From Acidimicrobiia bacterium (lineage in GTDB: Bacteria > Actinomycetota > Acidimicrobiia > Spongiisociales > UBA5794), in assembly GCA_030065575.1 (NCBI GenBank), contig JASJDZ010000004.1, positions 62,001 through 126,000 on the forward strand: DNA of 64,000 nt, read 5' to 3'. Below the pieces are notes generated by a model that was given only the letters and a program-made list of their open reading frames with translations, was not told the origin of the DNA and did not search any database. Both the position numbers and the translations under genes were made by a program. Below, piece by piece: positions 28,958-40,565 of this stretch. How positions within the stretch are numbered: position 1 is the stretch's first letter; every line of letters starts with the position of its first letter.

Positions 28958-29274
28958 GCATCCCAGGCGTGGGACGCATAGATCGATGCGGGCCCCCCGC
29001 CCATTTGAATGGCAACGCCAATGGTCTCCGCCATCTCCTCGGCGGAAGCTCCCTTGCGCACGGCGCTCCGAACATGCGAAGCGATGCAGCCGTCGCAGCC
29101 TTCGCGAACGGCGATGCCCACGGCGATCAGTTCCTTGTGCTTTGCGGACAGCGCACCATCCGCGTATGCGACTCGATAGACCGAGCCGAAGCCCTCGTAG
29201 ACACCGGGGATCTTGGCTCGCACCCCCGCGGTACCGGCGTTGAGCGACTTGAGGATGTCCTTGTACTTACCCAC
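28912..29274 (-). CDS. Carboxymuconolactone decarboxylase/AhpD-family protein
   Basis: A 120-residue all-helical protein of the CMD/AhpD family. The redox centre EGCDGCIASHVRSAVRKG has the CxxC pair plus the downstream His typical of AhpD-like peroxidase partners. Start is GTG at 29274 after AGGAG. The C-terminus is encoded within the end of the convergent DUF2079 gene. It probably reduces peroxides or acts as a thiol relay; the reductant is unknown. Confidence 0.9.
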   Translation of the reverse strand: MGKYKDILKSLNAGTAGVRAKIPGVYEGFGSVYRVAYADGALSAKHKELIAVGIAVREGCDGCIASHVRSAVRKGASAEEMAETIGVAIQMGGGPASIYASHAWDAYEEFSADSGPQTMS

Positions 29275-29366
29275 AGCTTGCTCCTGCTACCTAGCCAACA
29301 GACGACAGACCCGGCGATGTTACGGGTGATTAGCCTGAGTCCTAATTCGAGCACCCGGAGGTTGAA

Positions 29367-30521
29367 GTGGAACTGAAGCTGTCGGCTACCGCACGGTTTG
29401 ACGCGGTGGAAGCAGAACTGGTCGACATCTGCCACTGGATGTACCACAACCCCGAGATCGCCTTCGAAGAGTTCAATACATCGCAGCGTCTCGTTGACTT
29501 CCTCCGCGAACAGGGCTTCGAGGTTGAGTACCCCTCGTACGGGCTCGACACTGCATTTTCCGCCCGGGCCGGTACCGAGGGACCGGAAGTGATCATCTGT
29601 GCTGAGTACGACGCCTTGCCTGAGGTCGGCCACGCGTGCGGGCACAACATCATCGCTACGGCTGCTCTTGGTGCGGGGGTAGCGCTCAAGGACGCGGCCG
29701 AGCAACTCGGGTTCCGCCTCCGGGTCCAAGGGACTCCAGCTGAAGAGGCATACGGCGGCAAGGTCGATCTCATCAACAACGGCGCCTTTGCGGGAGCGGC
29801 GCTGTCGATGATGGTGCACCCTTCCCCCGCCGATGTAGTCGACCCGGCGTTCCTGGGAGTAGCCCACATCGATGTCGAGTTCTACGGCAAGGAGTCTCAT
29901 GCGGCATTTGCGCCGCAGGTGGGCGTGAACGCTCTCGATGCTGCAGTACAGGCCTATGTCAACATCTCCACGCTGCGCCAGGCGATCTACGCCACCGACA
30001 AGATCCACGGTGTCATTGAATACGGCGGTGGAGCACCCAACGTCATCCCCGCCTACACCAAGATGTCCTGGTACGTGCGGGCGGCAACCAAGGAACGGCT
30101 CGAGGAGCTGTATGCCAAAGTGGAGGCGTGTTTCGCCGGAGCCGCCCAGGCAACGGGATGCACCTATGAGCTCAAGTCACGCGGACACACCTACACCGAT
30201 CTGATCTCGGACCCCCTGCTGGTCGATCTCTATCTGGCCAACTCGACGCAGCTCGGGCGCCCCATGGGCCGAGGGGCCGACAGCGACCCGAGCGCCTCCG
30301 GATCCACGGACATGGGCAACGTCAGCCACGAGGTGCCTTCGATCCACCCGATGATCGGAATCGACTGCGATCCCTGGGTCAACCATCAGAAGGAGTTTGC
30401 GGCGGCAACCATTCTCCCGCCCGGCGACGCTGCAATCAGGGACGGAGCGTTGGCGATGGCTCACACCGTGATCGATGTCGCCGCCGGCAACCGCTGGGAC
30501 GAGCTCCGGGTGATCGACTGA
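29367..30521 (+). CDS. M20-family metallopeptidase/amidohydrolase
   Basis: A 384-residue zinc hydrolase of the aminoacylase/AbgB group. Metal-binding and active-site motifs are visible: VIICAEYDALPEVGHACGHN, GTPAEEAYGGK, and FYGKESHAAFAPQVGVNALD of the dimerisation domain. Family members remove acyl or aminobenzoyl groups from amino acids or dipeptides. Start is GTG at 29367 with GGAGG upstream. It ends just before an intergenic palindromic repeat. Confidence 0.9.
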   Translation: MELKLSATARFDAVEAELVDICHWMYHNPEIAFEEFNTSQRLVDFLREQGFEVEYPSYGLDTAFSARAGTEGPEVIICAEYDALPEVGHACGHNIIATAALGAGVALKDAAEQLGFRLRVQGTPAEEAYGGKVDLINNGAFAGAALSMMVHPSPADVVDPAFLGVAHIDVEFYGKESHAAFAPQVGVNALDAAVQAYVNISTLRQAIYATDKIHGVIEYGGGAPNVIPAYTKMSWYVRAATKERLEELYAKVEACFAGAAQATGCTYELKSRGHTYTDLISDPLLVDLYLANSTQLGRPMGRGADSDPSASGSTDMGNVSHEVPSIHPMIGIDCDPWVNHQKEFAAATILPPGDAAIRDGALAMAHTVIDVAAGNRWDELRVID

Positions 30522-30524
30522 CGC

Positions 30525-30570
30525 GTCTGGCGTAGCGTGCGGCCGGATAACGCCGCGATCTACGCCAGAC
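30525..30570. repeat. Intergenic palindromic element, TCTGGCGTA type (copy A)
   Basis: Perfect 11-bp arms GTCTGGCGTAG (30525-30535) and CTACGCCAGAC (30560-30570) enclose a 24-base core with an inner 5-bp stem GCGGC (30539-30543)/GCCGC (30552-30556). It lies in the short gap between the M20 gene and ybaK. Related copies are at 38971-39016 and 57450-57495. Confidence 0.75.
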
Positions 30571-30586
30571 ACGCTTTGAGGTTCCG

Positions 30587-31057
30587 ATGACCAAGACCAA
30601 CGCATTGCGGCTGATCGAGCAGGCAGGCATCGACCACGAGGTTCGTGAATACGAGCTGGCCATTGAGGAGTTCACCGCCGAGCGCGTCGCTGAGCTTGTT
30701 GCCATGGAGCCTGAGCAGGTCTACAAGACCCTGGTGGCGGTCGGGGATCACAACGGCCCTTGCTTTGCCGTCATCCCCGCCAACACTGAGCTGGACTTGA
30801 AGGCGCTCGCGGCCGCACACGGCGAACGCAAGATCCGCCTCGCTTCCCTGAAGGAGGTCATGCCCCTGACCGGCTACGAGCGGGGATCGGTGACAGCAAT
30901 CGGAGCCAAGAAGCCGTTCCCCGTGTACTTGGATGAGATCGCAGAACTGTTTGACATGATCGCTATCTCTGCCGGCGCCAAGGGCATCCAGGTAGTTCTC
31001 AAGCCGGAGGACTACATCTCATTCACCGGCGCAAGCGTTGTCGCAATAGGTCGCTAG
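30587..31057 (+). CDS. ybaK: Cys-tRNA(Pro)/Cys-tRNA(Cys) deacylase YbaK
   Basis: A 156-residue trans-editing protein that removes Cys mis-charged on tRNA(Pro). The YbaK/EbsC pattern is clear: MTKTNALRLIEQAGIDHEVR, EPEQVYKTLVAVGDHNGPCF, the catalytic lysine in QVYKTL, AVIPANTELDLKALAAA, and EVMPLTGYERGSVTAIGAKK. Single-domain, full length. Confidence 0.95.
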   Translation: MTKTNALRLIEQAGIDHEVREYELAIEEFTAERVAELVAMEPEQVYKTLVAVGDHNGPCFAVIPANTELDLKALAAAHGERKIRLASLKEVMPLTGYERGSVTAIGAKKPFPVYLDEIAELFDMIAISAGAKGIQVVLKPEDYISFTGASVVAIGR

Positions 31058-31060
31058 TAA

Positions 31061-33713
<2,653 letters not shown>

Positions 33714-33717
<4 letters not shown>

Positions 33718-35006
33718 TCCCCCGCTACACACTTCCTGAGATGTCTCGCATCTGGAGCGAAGAGCACAAGCTCGAGGTGTGGAAGGAGTTGGAGGCTCTC
33801 GTTGTCGAAGCCTGGGTCGAGCAGGGCGTCGCTCCCGCAGCGGCCGCTGAAGCGGTCCGAGCTGCTCCCGAAGTCGACCCGGTCGAATGGAAGGTACGCG
33901 AGGAGACGACCAACCACGACGTCGCCGCCTTCGTTGATGTCCTGGCGGAGTCGGTAGGCGAGGGTGGAGAGTGGGTTCACTACGGACTGACCTCTTCCGA
34001 CATGCTCGACACCGCACAGGGGTTCATCCTCAAGGAGGCCGCAACTCTGCTCGAGAAGCGGGTCGACGAGATGCTTGCGGTGGTCAAGGCAAAGGCGGCG
34101 GAACACCGGGACACCGTGATGATCGGTCGCACCCATGGGATCTGGGCGGAGCCAACGACATTCGGCCTCAAACTGGCGACGTGGGCATTCGAGCTGGACC
34201 GCGACCGCAGACGCCTGGCTGCCGCCGCCGAGTCTGTTGCCGTCGGCAAGATCTCAGGAGCGGTGGGAACCTACGCCCACACTCCGCCCGCCATCGAGGA
34301 GTACGTCTGTGGGCAAATGGGGCTGGCGATCGAGCCGGCTTCCTCGCAGATCACTCACCGGGACCGTCATGCGGAGTTCCTCTCGGTATTGGCTCTGATC
34401 GGCGCCTCGCTAGAGCGGTTCGCCACCGAGATCAGGCACCTGCAGCGCTCCGAGGTGGGAGAGGCTCGCGAGTCCTTTGGTGCGGGCCAAAAGGGCTCCT
34501 CGGCAATGCCCCACAAGCGCAATCCGATCGCATCAGAGAACGTGACCGGTCTCGCCAGGTTGCTCCGTTCCTACGCATCGACGGGATTCGAGAACGTGGC
34601 GTTATGGCATGAACGAGATATCTCCCACTCGTCGGCGGAACGAGTGGCTCTCCCGGACTCTTGCCTCGTCCTGGATTTTGCCCTCGTCCGGATGACCAAG
34701 CTGATCGACAACCTCGTTGTGGATTCCGAGCGCATGCTGGCGAACCTCGAAGCCACCCGCGGTCTCGTGTTCTCGCAGGCCGTGCTTCTGGCGCTGATCG
34801 AGGAGCAAGGGCTCACCAGGGACCAGGCCTACCGAATCGTGCAGCGAAATGCGATGCGCGCCTGGGACGAAGATCTCCCTTTGCGCGGGCTCCTAGCTGA
34901 AGACATCGACGTGGCGCTACATCCCGATGTGCTGGACCGGTGCTTCAGCGCTGAGCACTTCCTGCGCCATAGCGGAGTGGTATTCGACCGGCTGGCTGCG
35001 ATCTGA
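33714..35006 (+). CDS. purB: Adenylosuccinate lyase
   Basis: A 430-residue homotetrameric lyase acting twice in purine synthesis (SAICAR to AICAR, adenylosuccinate to AMP). The signature GSSAMPHKRNPIASENVTGL and the motifs HYGLTSSDMLDTA and IGRTHGIWAEPTTFGLK are present. It is the last gene of purA-purD-purB. The operon joins non-consecutive steps, the first and last genes acting in AMP formation. Confidence 0.97.
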
Positions 35007-35018
35007 CGCTTTCGACGC

Positions 35019-35543
35019 CTAGCGAGTCATGTCCTCGAGAACTGCGAGCACAGCACCGCGTCGGTCGGAGATCGCCGTTGCCGCTGCCGCCGCCTCGAGG
35101 CCATCGACCGCCGGCTGGAGACTGCCGGGCAGCGGCTGCCAGTTGGAGTCCATCACGAGCTGGGCCACATGCTCCACGCTATCTGACTCCCTGAGATCGT
35201 TGACGAGGGCAATCACCGTTGCCCCGCTCGGTACAGCGACCGATTCGGCAACTGTGAGAGCAACACGGTCGCCGGGTGACGGTGGCGAAACCGCGACCGA
35301 TCTTCCGGCCTCGGTGGTTGTCGGCCGCTGCCATTCGACAGTCGTTGCCGTCCCCGACCATGCGGCGAAGTCGCGGGAGTCTGCGGGCTGCGAATCCCCG
35401 TCAATCTCAACGGCCACCGCGTACTCGATGCCGGCAATCCAGTCCGTGAAGGCGAACTGTTCTCCATCGGGGGGACCGTCATCAGCTTCTGCGCAGCCAA
35501 CGACTACCAAGGCGAGAGCGCAGAGGCCGATGATGAGCCTCAA
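35019..35543 (-). CDS. Lipoprotein of unknown function
   Basis: A 174-residue protein with a signal peptide and lipobox (LALVVVGCAEADD, Cys about 17). The mature part is Ala/Val-rich with one Trp-rich patch (FTDWIAGIEYAVAVEIDG) and no recognised domain. Its ATG overlaps the end of the amidase gene by four bases, so the two are co-translated and may act together at the cell wall. Confidence 0.75.
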   Translation of the reverse strand: MRLIIGLCALALVVVGCAEADDGPPDGEQFAFTDWIAGIEYAVAVEIDGDSQPADSRDFAAWSGTATTVEWQRPTTTEAGRSVAVSPPSPGDRVALTVAESVAVPSGATVIALVNDLRESDSVEHVAQLVMDSNWQPLPGSLQPAVDGLEAAAAATAISDRRGAVLAVLEDMTR

Positions 35544-36337
35544 GCTCCGGACCCTTCGATCTCCGCGACCCGGTCGAATGCAGCCTCACCACAGATGACC
35601 GTCGGCTCGCGATCCTCCCCCAGCACAGCCGCCACATCGCCAGCAAGGGTGCCGTCTGCAATCGGGCCGTAAAGACGGTCACCCGGGCAGTTCGTCGCTG
35701 CAACATCACGGTGCCCCTGCACCGATGCCGGGGCAACGCCGTACTGAGCTGCGCCCCACGCCACCATCTGGATCAGTGTCTCGTATTGGGGTGGAGGCAG
35801 TTCCTGCTCGTCGAAGTTGCCCTCGCAGCAGATGAGCAGATGACCGGTTGGGTCGTAGTCGGTCCCGGTATCTCCAACGGCGTCGACCGGACGGCCCTCG
35901 TATACATTGCCTGCGGCATCGATCATGAAGTGATACGCCAGGTCGGGCCAACCCCGGCTTTGGTGGAATGCCTGATGCTGGCGCAAGCGTGCCGGTGCCA
36001 GCGCATTCTCCTCGAGCAACACGGCGGTGTGATGGATCGTGATTCGATCGATGGCGTGAGGGGTGAAGTCGCCGGCGACGGGTAGAGCACCCCACGCTTC
36101 CTTGCAGATGACATCGATTTGCTCCGGAGGAGGCATAGCGCTGGTGGTGGTCGTCGAGCTCGTTGTCGAAGTCACCGGCGCCGTAGTGCTCGTGGTTGGC
36201 GCAGTGGTAGGTGGCGGGATGGAGGAAGCCGTGGGCGCCACTGTGGTTGCCGTGCCATCCGACTGCGTTCCGCAGGCTGCCGCTCCGAGCCCCGCCACCA
36301 TCAGGGTCAGGAATCGGCGACGTGACATGCTGGACAT
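35540..36337 (-). CDS. N-acetylmuramoyl-L-alanine amidase (PGRP/amidase_2) lipoprotein
   Basis: A 265-residue exported cell-wall hydrolase. A twin-arginine-like N-terminus (SMSRRRFLTLMVAGLGAAAC) ends in a lipobox, then a Thr/Ser stalk (about 27-68), then the amidase/PGRP domain. Zinc ligands and active-site residues lie in RITIHHTAVLL, AYHFMIDAAGNVYEGRP and QGHRDVAATNCPGDRLY. It would cleave the stem peptide from muramic acid. The combination of Tat-type signal and lipobox suggests export in a folded state, but ordinary Sec export cannot be excluded. Confidence 0.9.
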   Translation of the reverse strand: MSSMSRRRFLTLMVAGLGAAACGTQSDGTATTVAPTASSIPPPTTAPTTSTTAPVTSTTSSTTTTSAMPPPEQIDVICKEAWGALPVAGDFTPHAIDRITIHHTAVLLEENALAPARLRQHQAFHQSRGWPDLAYHFMIDAAGNVYEGRPVDAVGDTGTDYDPTGHLLICCEGNFDEQELPPPQYETLIQMVAWGAAQYGVAPASVQGHRDVAATNCPGDRLYGPIADGTLAGDVAAVLGEDREPTVICGEAAFDRVAEIEGSGA

Positions 36338-36346
36338 CAGGTCATC

Positions 36347-36796
36347 CTACGGGGCCGACGGATCCGAGCTTCCGGTCTCGGTATTGCGTACGTGTTTGGC
36401 CATTTGCTCGATTTGGCGATCCAGATACCCCAGGAGAGGTTCCGCGACGCCGGTATCGGCAAGGGCGCCGCGCATGCATCGCATCCATTCGTCAGCTTCG
36501 GCAGATCCGATCGAGAAGGGGACGTGGCGCATCCGCAGTCGCGGGTGACCCTTCCGCTCTGTGTACAGGTCGGGACCGCCCATCCAGCCGCTGAGGAACT
36601 CGAACAGGTTGCGGCGGGAGTTGCGGTCGTCTTCGGGGTGCATCGCTCGCAGCAAGGGAGAATCGCTACGAATTCGGTCGTAGAAGAAGTCGACCAGTTG
36701 GCGAAGCGGGGGTGCTCCCCCGAGTTCGTCGTATGGCGTGGCGGCCTCTCCCCAGGGGTGCGATCCAGTGGGTTTCGGTTGCGGGTTGATCGTCAC
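36347..36796 (-). CDS. glbO: Truncated hemoglobin, group II (GlbO-like)
   Basis: A 149-residue globin with the 2-on-2 fold pattern: PYDELGGAPPLRQLVDFFYD, FEFLSGWMGGPDLYTERKG, HPRLRMRHVPFSIGSAEADE and WMRCMRGAL. The proximal His is in LRMRHVPF, and the YTERKGHPRLR block is typical of group II. It binds oxygen or handles peroxide and NO. It overlaps the 3' end of the upstream helical protein by four bases. Confidence 0.93.
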   Translation of the reverse strand: MTINPQPKPTGSHPWGEAATPYDELGGAPPLRQLVDFFYDRIRSDSPLLRAMHPEDDRNSRRNLFEFLSGWMGGPDLYTERKGHPRLRMRHVPFSIGSAEADEWMRCMRGALADTGVAEPLLGYLDRQIEQMAKHVRNTETGSSDPSAP

Positions 36797-37269
36797 CCGC
36801 GCAGCTCCGCCAGATCGGGGGCGAGCAGATCACGCTCTCCCGACTCCTCAATCTGGTCGAGCAACTCATAGGCGATGTCGAGGTGTTTCCTCCAAAGATC
36901 ACGGTTGCCGGCCAGCCGAGCGGCCCGAGCCAACGCCTCATGGGCATACCCTTCGTAGAAGGCACCGAGGCGGTAGCGCGAGGCTGCTTCCAGGGACCGT
37001 TGACCGTACTCCTCAGCCAGATCGGGGTATCCCAGCACTGCGGCCACTCGAGAGACTTGCCAATCGCTGACGGCAAAGTTGCGCGGCTCACCGATCTCCC
37101 GCCAGTGGTATCGAGAGCCGAACGCAGCCGTGAGCATCTCGGCTCGCTCTTCGTGAGATCTGACATCCTGGTCGAGCAACTCCCAGGTGCGGTTGAACAG
37201 CGAGACGGCAAGCATGCGATGGTCGAGCGGTTCGTCGGTGGCCACAGAGTCCTCCCCGTGCGTCGTCAC
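36793..37269 (-). CDS. Helical repeat (TPR-like) protein
   Basis: A 158-residue cytoplasmic all-helical protein. Segments such as MLAVSLFNRTWELLDQDVRS, LGYPDLAEEYGQRSLEAASR and FYEGYAHEALARAARLAGNR have TPR-like spacing. No family was recognised with certainty. It is co-translated with the truncated hemoglobin by a 4-base overlap. Confidence 0.75.
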   Translation of the reverse strand: MTTHGEDSVATDEPLDHRMLAVSLFNRTWELLDQDVRSHEERAEMLTAAFGSRYHWREIGEPRNFAVSDWQVSRVAAVLGYPDLAEEYGQRSLEAASRYRLGAFYEGYAHEALARAARLAGNRDLWRKHLDIAYELLDQIEESGERDLLAPDLAELRG

Positions 37270-37370
37270 CTCAATCTACCCGACACCCCACGTCGCGTTC
37301 TGCGGGATCACTGGGTAGCCGGCCGAAGAATGCGGGATTAAGAAAGGGCATAGTTAAGGTTGTACGCCGA

Positions 37371-38234
37371 ATGAGCAATGCACAAACCACCCCGGTTTGC
37401 TATCGGCATCCAGACCGTGAGACCTATCTGTCCTGCAGCGAGTGCGGACGGTCGATTTGCCCTGATTGCTCTTACGACGCACCTGTAGGGCAGAAATGCC
37501 CGGAGTGTGTTCGCACCGCAGGTTCCCAGCGCGTGGTCAACGCCCGGAACATCAACCGCGGGCCTTCATTCCAGTCCACACCGGTTGTCTTCTCGCTGAT
37601 TGCCATCAACGTGGTGATCTTCCTCGCCGGAATGGCGTCGGCGCAACTGGAGAACGACCTGATCCTCAACTTTGGAGCGGTACGGGAGAGGTTCATCAAC
37701 GGAGATCTCATCGGCATCGCCACCGGAGAGTGGTGGCGGGCGTTGACAGCCGCGTTCCTCCACGGCGGGACGATGCACCTCCTGTTCAACATGTACTTCC
37801 TGTATATCTTCGGGCCCCGGCTGGAGCAGCAGGTTGGATCGCTCACCTTCTCCGGCCTGTATCTCGCCAGTGCCGCCGGGGGTAGCCTGGCTTCGTACCT
37901 CTTCGGGCCACCCGCCGTGTTCGGTGTTGGGGCCTCGGGAGCTCTATTTGGCCTCTTCGGTGCCTGGCTATACGCCGCATATCGTCAGCGTGGATCGGCG
38001 GCAGGTAGTGCGATGTTCAATCAACTCGGCGTCATTCTGCTGATCAACCTCGCTCTTCCTCTCTTCCTACCCAACATCGACTGGCGGGCGCACGTGGGAG
38101 GCCTGGTGACCGGAATTCTCATCGCGTTCCTCTGGGAGCAGGTGGCATTGCAGCACAAGAGCCCCCGCTGGATGCGAGCTGCATCGGCATACGCCGTTCT
38201 CGCGGTCCTGATGGCGATACTGATCCTGTTCTGA
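37371..38234 (+). CDS. Rhomboid intramembrane serine protease with N-terminal zinc finger
   Basis: A 287-residue membrane protease. Residues about 9-45 form a B-box-like zinc finger (CYRHPDRETYLSCSECGRSI, CPDCSYDAPVGQKCPEC). Six membrane helices follow, with the rhomboid features EWWRALTAAFLHGGTMHLLF, the catalytic Ser in GVGASGALFGLFGAW and the catalytic His in WRAHVGGLVTGI. It cuts transmembrane proteins within the bilayer. A 7-bp hairpin (GTTCGGC-CTC-GCCGAAC, 38252-38268) follows the gene and may slow or end transcription. Confidence 0.94.
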   Translation: MSNAQTTPVCYRHPDRETYLSCSECGRSICPDCSYDAPVGQKCPECVRTAGSQRVVNARNINRGPSFQSTPVVFSLIAINVVIFLAGMASAQLENDLILNFGAVRERFINGDLIGIATGEWWRALTAAFLHGGTMHLLFNMYFLYIFGPRLEQQVGSLTFSGLYLASAAGGSLASYLFGPPAVFGVGASGALFGLFGAWLYAAYRQRGSAAGSAMFNQLGVILLINLALPLFLPNIDWRAHVGGLVTGILIAFLWEQVALQHKSPRWMRAASAYAVLAVLMAILILF

Positions 38235-38292
38235 GGATCGCTGACTAGTCCGTTCGGCCTCGCCGAACCTGACCTTTAAGCGCGGGCACCTC

Positions 38293-38952
38293 ATGCCGAT
38301 AGGCAAAGTGATGAGTGCGCTCGATTCCATCAAACCAGAGACGACAGTCGAGGAAATTCGCGGGGAAGCGATTGCCCAGCTCAAGTCGGCGCGGGAGCTC
38401 GCCAAGAAGGTGCGAGCAGAGGCCGTCAGCGAGCTGGAGGATGCGCGTTCCCGGGTACGTCGCATCGCTCTGCGTGAGGAGGAGATGGCTGAGCGATGGG
38501 CAAAGCTGCTCGAGGCCGAGAATCAGATGAAGGTCTCGTCCTCACCTCTCCCCGGGTCCGCCGCCCCAGATGACATCGTCCGAGAAGCGCAGCGCGAGGC
38601 TGCCGCAATCATCGAGCGGGCTCATACAGAAGCGCGCGGCATCCGGGAGGACGCAATGCGTCTGCTTGCGGTCGCCGAAGGCGAGAAGGCTGAGTCGCGC
38701 GAAATCGCCCAGAGCGAAACCGAGCGGGCAATGATCGAGGCACAGGAGCTGCGCTCGCAGGCTGAGGAGGAGGCAGAGCGCCTCCGCCGCGATGCGGAAC
38801 GTCTCTCGGGGAGCGGCGACACGAGCATCTACTCCAAGCGGCGAGGCAGGAAGCTGCCGCGCATCGGTGAGAGCGCCAACCATCTGCTCTCTGAGATGTC
38901 CGATCTCCGGGCCAAGTCAAACGAAGACGACGAGAACCGTCAGGTCGTCTGA
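38293..38952 (+). CDS. Coiled-coil protein, DivIVA-like
   Basis: A 219-residue, highly charged protein with two long coiled-coil stretches (about 20-80 and 95-175), e.g. KSARELAKKVRAEAVSELED and IIERAHTEARGIREDAMRLL, resembling the DivIVA/SepIVA or ATP-synthase-b type helices of actinobacteria. The basic end (YSKRRGRKLPRIGESANH) may bind nucleic acid or membrane. ATG at 38293 or 38311. No exact family was assigned. Confidence 0.75.
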   Translation: MPIGKVMSALDSIKPETTVEEIRGEAIAQLKSARELAKKVRAEAVSELEDARSRVRRIALREEEMAERWAKLLEAENQMKVSSSPLPGSAAPDDIVREAQREAAAIIERAHTEARGIREDAMRLLAVAEGEKAESREIAQSETERAMIEAQELRSQAEEEAERLRRDAERLSGSGDTSIYSKRRGRKLPRIGESANHLLSEMSDLRAKSNEDDENRQVV

Positions 38953-38970
38953 GTAGTCCCCAGTATCGAA

Positions 38971-39016
38971 GTCCTGCGTAGATTCCGGCGCCATTACGCC
39001 GCGTGCTACGCCAGAC
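38971..39016. repeat. Intergenic palindromic element, TCTGGCGTA type (copy B)
   Basis: Left arm GTCCTGCGTAG (38971-38981) is a two-mismatch version of the family arm; right arm CTACGCCAGAC (39006-39016) is exact. The core has CGGCG (38986-38990)/CGCCG (38997-39001) and shares ATTACGCCGCG with copy A's ATAACGCCGCG. It lies between convergent genes. Confidence 0.7.
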
Positions 39017-39022
39017 GCATAG

Positions 39023-40390
39023 TTACCCCTCGCTCGCGGGCGGGGACGCGACCAGTTCGAAGAGCATGGCAGCGGGAGAATCGGCGATGCGCACCACCTT
39101 CATCTCGATTCCGTACCACTGGACACCGCTCTTGGTCTGGTTGTTGAGCCAGGCAAGGGCCTGCAGCTGCTCATCGAGGAACTTGGCCGATACCAGGGCA
39201 ACAGTGGCTGCCCCTGATGATGCGGCCATACCAAGGGCCCGTCCCAGATCCGAGTCCTCGGCAGTTGCGCTCTGCGACGACACCACGACAACGTCATCCC
39301 CCGTGTCATCACGACCGACAACGCCGGTTGCGCTCTTGGTGGTGAACTGGCGAGCTTCGGACAAGCCGGCATCCAAGCCGAGCACATCCCCAAGTTGACG
39401 AGAGTGTGCGAGGAACCAGGGAGCGAAGTCCTCGGCACCTTCCGCCCACACGCTCTCTGGATCCACCAGTTCCAGTGTTCCGAAGTCCATCATCACCCTT
39501 CCTTGCTGGCTGTCTCGCTGCGGCTGCGCGGCCGCGGCAACGGGTTCCTGCTCAATCGGTTCGGCTTCTACGTCGGCCGGGCTCCAGGTCGTCTCTGCCG
39601 CGTCGGCCGCGGGCTCGTCGGCGGGAGCCATTGCATCAACCTCAGGGGCACCTTCCTCGGGCGGCACCGAGTCGGGCACGATTGCCTCCGGCTCGGACGC
39701 GGCGACAACAGCGCCATCGGCCGGCGGCACGGAGTCCACGATCGGAGGCAAGGCAGCGTCCGCCGGCGCAGGCACATCTCCGCCGGACTGCGCAGCTGCT
39801 TCGAGAGCCATAGCTTCGATGTTTGCCTCCGCCTCGCCCCACGATTGCTCAGCCCCCGGCAGGGCACTCTCGGCAAGGCCTTCGGAGACACCGTTGTATG
39901 CGTCCCACGGCGACGGGGCGACACTGACTGGATCTCCACCAACTTTGGTTCCCGAGGTCGTCCCCGCGTCGGTGATCTCAGGTCGTTCCTCGTCCGCTTC
40001 GTCGGAAGCGACCTCCGCCGGGTCGGAAACGAGCTCGGGATTGGCGTCTGGCTCGGGGGTACCCGCAGATACTTGGGCTTCAGAATCCCCGGGGAACGAC
40101 TGGCCAACCTCAGTGACCGGCTCATCATCGGCGGCAATAGCGCCGGTCGTTTCGATTCGGGCCACAGACTGCTCGACTTCCACGACTCGAGCTGCATGCA
40201 AGATGTCACCGCTGGTGATTCGACCACCCTCACCTGAGCCCTCGATCATGTTCACATCAATCAGCCCGCTCTCAACGAGCCGTCGGGCGCGGGGAGACAG
40301 ATCCTCGAGAACGAGGTGCGGCGGCAGGCCGGAGGACTCTCCCTCGTTTCTGTATGAGCTCTTGCGTCGACGCGAGCGTCTCCGAGCCAC
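39023..40390 (-). CDS. E3-binding-domain protein with degenerate PD-(D/E)XK-like C-terminal domain
   Basis: A 455-residue protein. A basic start (MARRRSRRRKSS) leads to an E3-binding/PSBD fold (about 30-66: LSPRARRLVESGLIDVNMIE, GSGEGGRITSGDIL). A long acidic, Ala/Pro-rich low-complexity linker (about 75-298) follows. The end (299-455) resembles the nuclease-like core found in DUF4268-type proteins: EDFAPWFLAHSRQLGDVLG, DSDLGRALGMAASSGAATVA, LAWLNNQTKSGVQWYGIEM, and VVRIADSPAAMLFELV. In that core the ENQ-type metal residues are replaced by VVSSQSATAED, so nuclease activity is doubtful. No lipoyl or acyltransferase domain is present, so the PSBD is not in a dehydrogenase complex; DNA binding is an alternative, since Lsr2 has a related C-terminal fold. 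Start is GTG at 40390 after GGAGG. Confidence 0.75.
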   Translation of the reverse strand: MARRRSRRRKSSYRNEGESSGLPPHLVLEDLSPRARRLVESGLIDVNMIEGSGEGGRITSGDILHAARVVEVEQSVARIETTGAIAADDEPVTEVGQSFPGDSEAQVSAGTPEPDANPELVSDPAEVASDEADEERPEITDAGTTSGTKVGGDPVSVAPSPWDAYNGVSEGLAESALPGAEQSWGEAEANIEAMALEAAAQSGGDVPAPADAALPPIVDSVPPADGAVVAASEPEAIVPDSVPPEEGAPEVDAMAPADEPAADAAETTWSPADVEAEPIEQEPVAAAAQPQRDSQQGRVMMDFGTLELVDPESVWAEGAEDFAPWFLAHSRQLGDVLGLDAGLSEARQFTTKSATGVVGRDDTGDDVVVVSSQSATAEDSDLGRALGMAASSGAATVALVSAKFLDEQLQALAWLNNQTKSGVQWYGIEMKVVRIADSPAAMLFELVASPPASEG

Positions 40391-40565
40391 GACAACGCCT
40401 CCTCGGGTCGGGGGGACTAGTGCCTGTACTCACTCTCGAATCGGACGATGAGACGGCCGCCTTGAGCAGTCTGTTGGCGTCCCTCCCCCTTCGTTCTACG
40501 TTGCAGTTGACCGCGGCGCCGCAGCATCGGAGCCAACCTCTGGATATCCCTGCCGGAGTGGCCGA

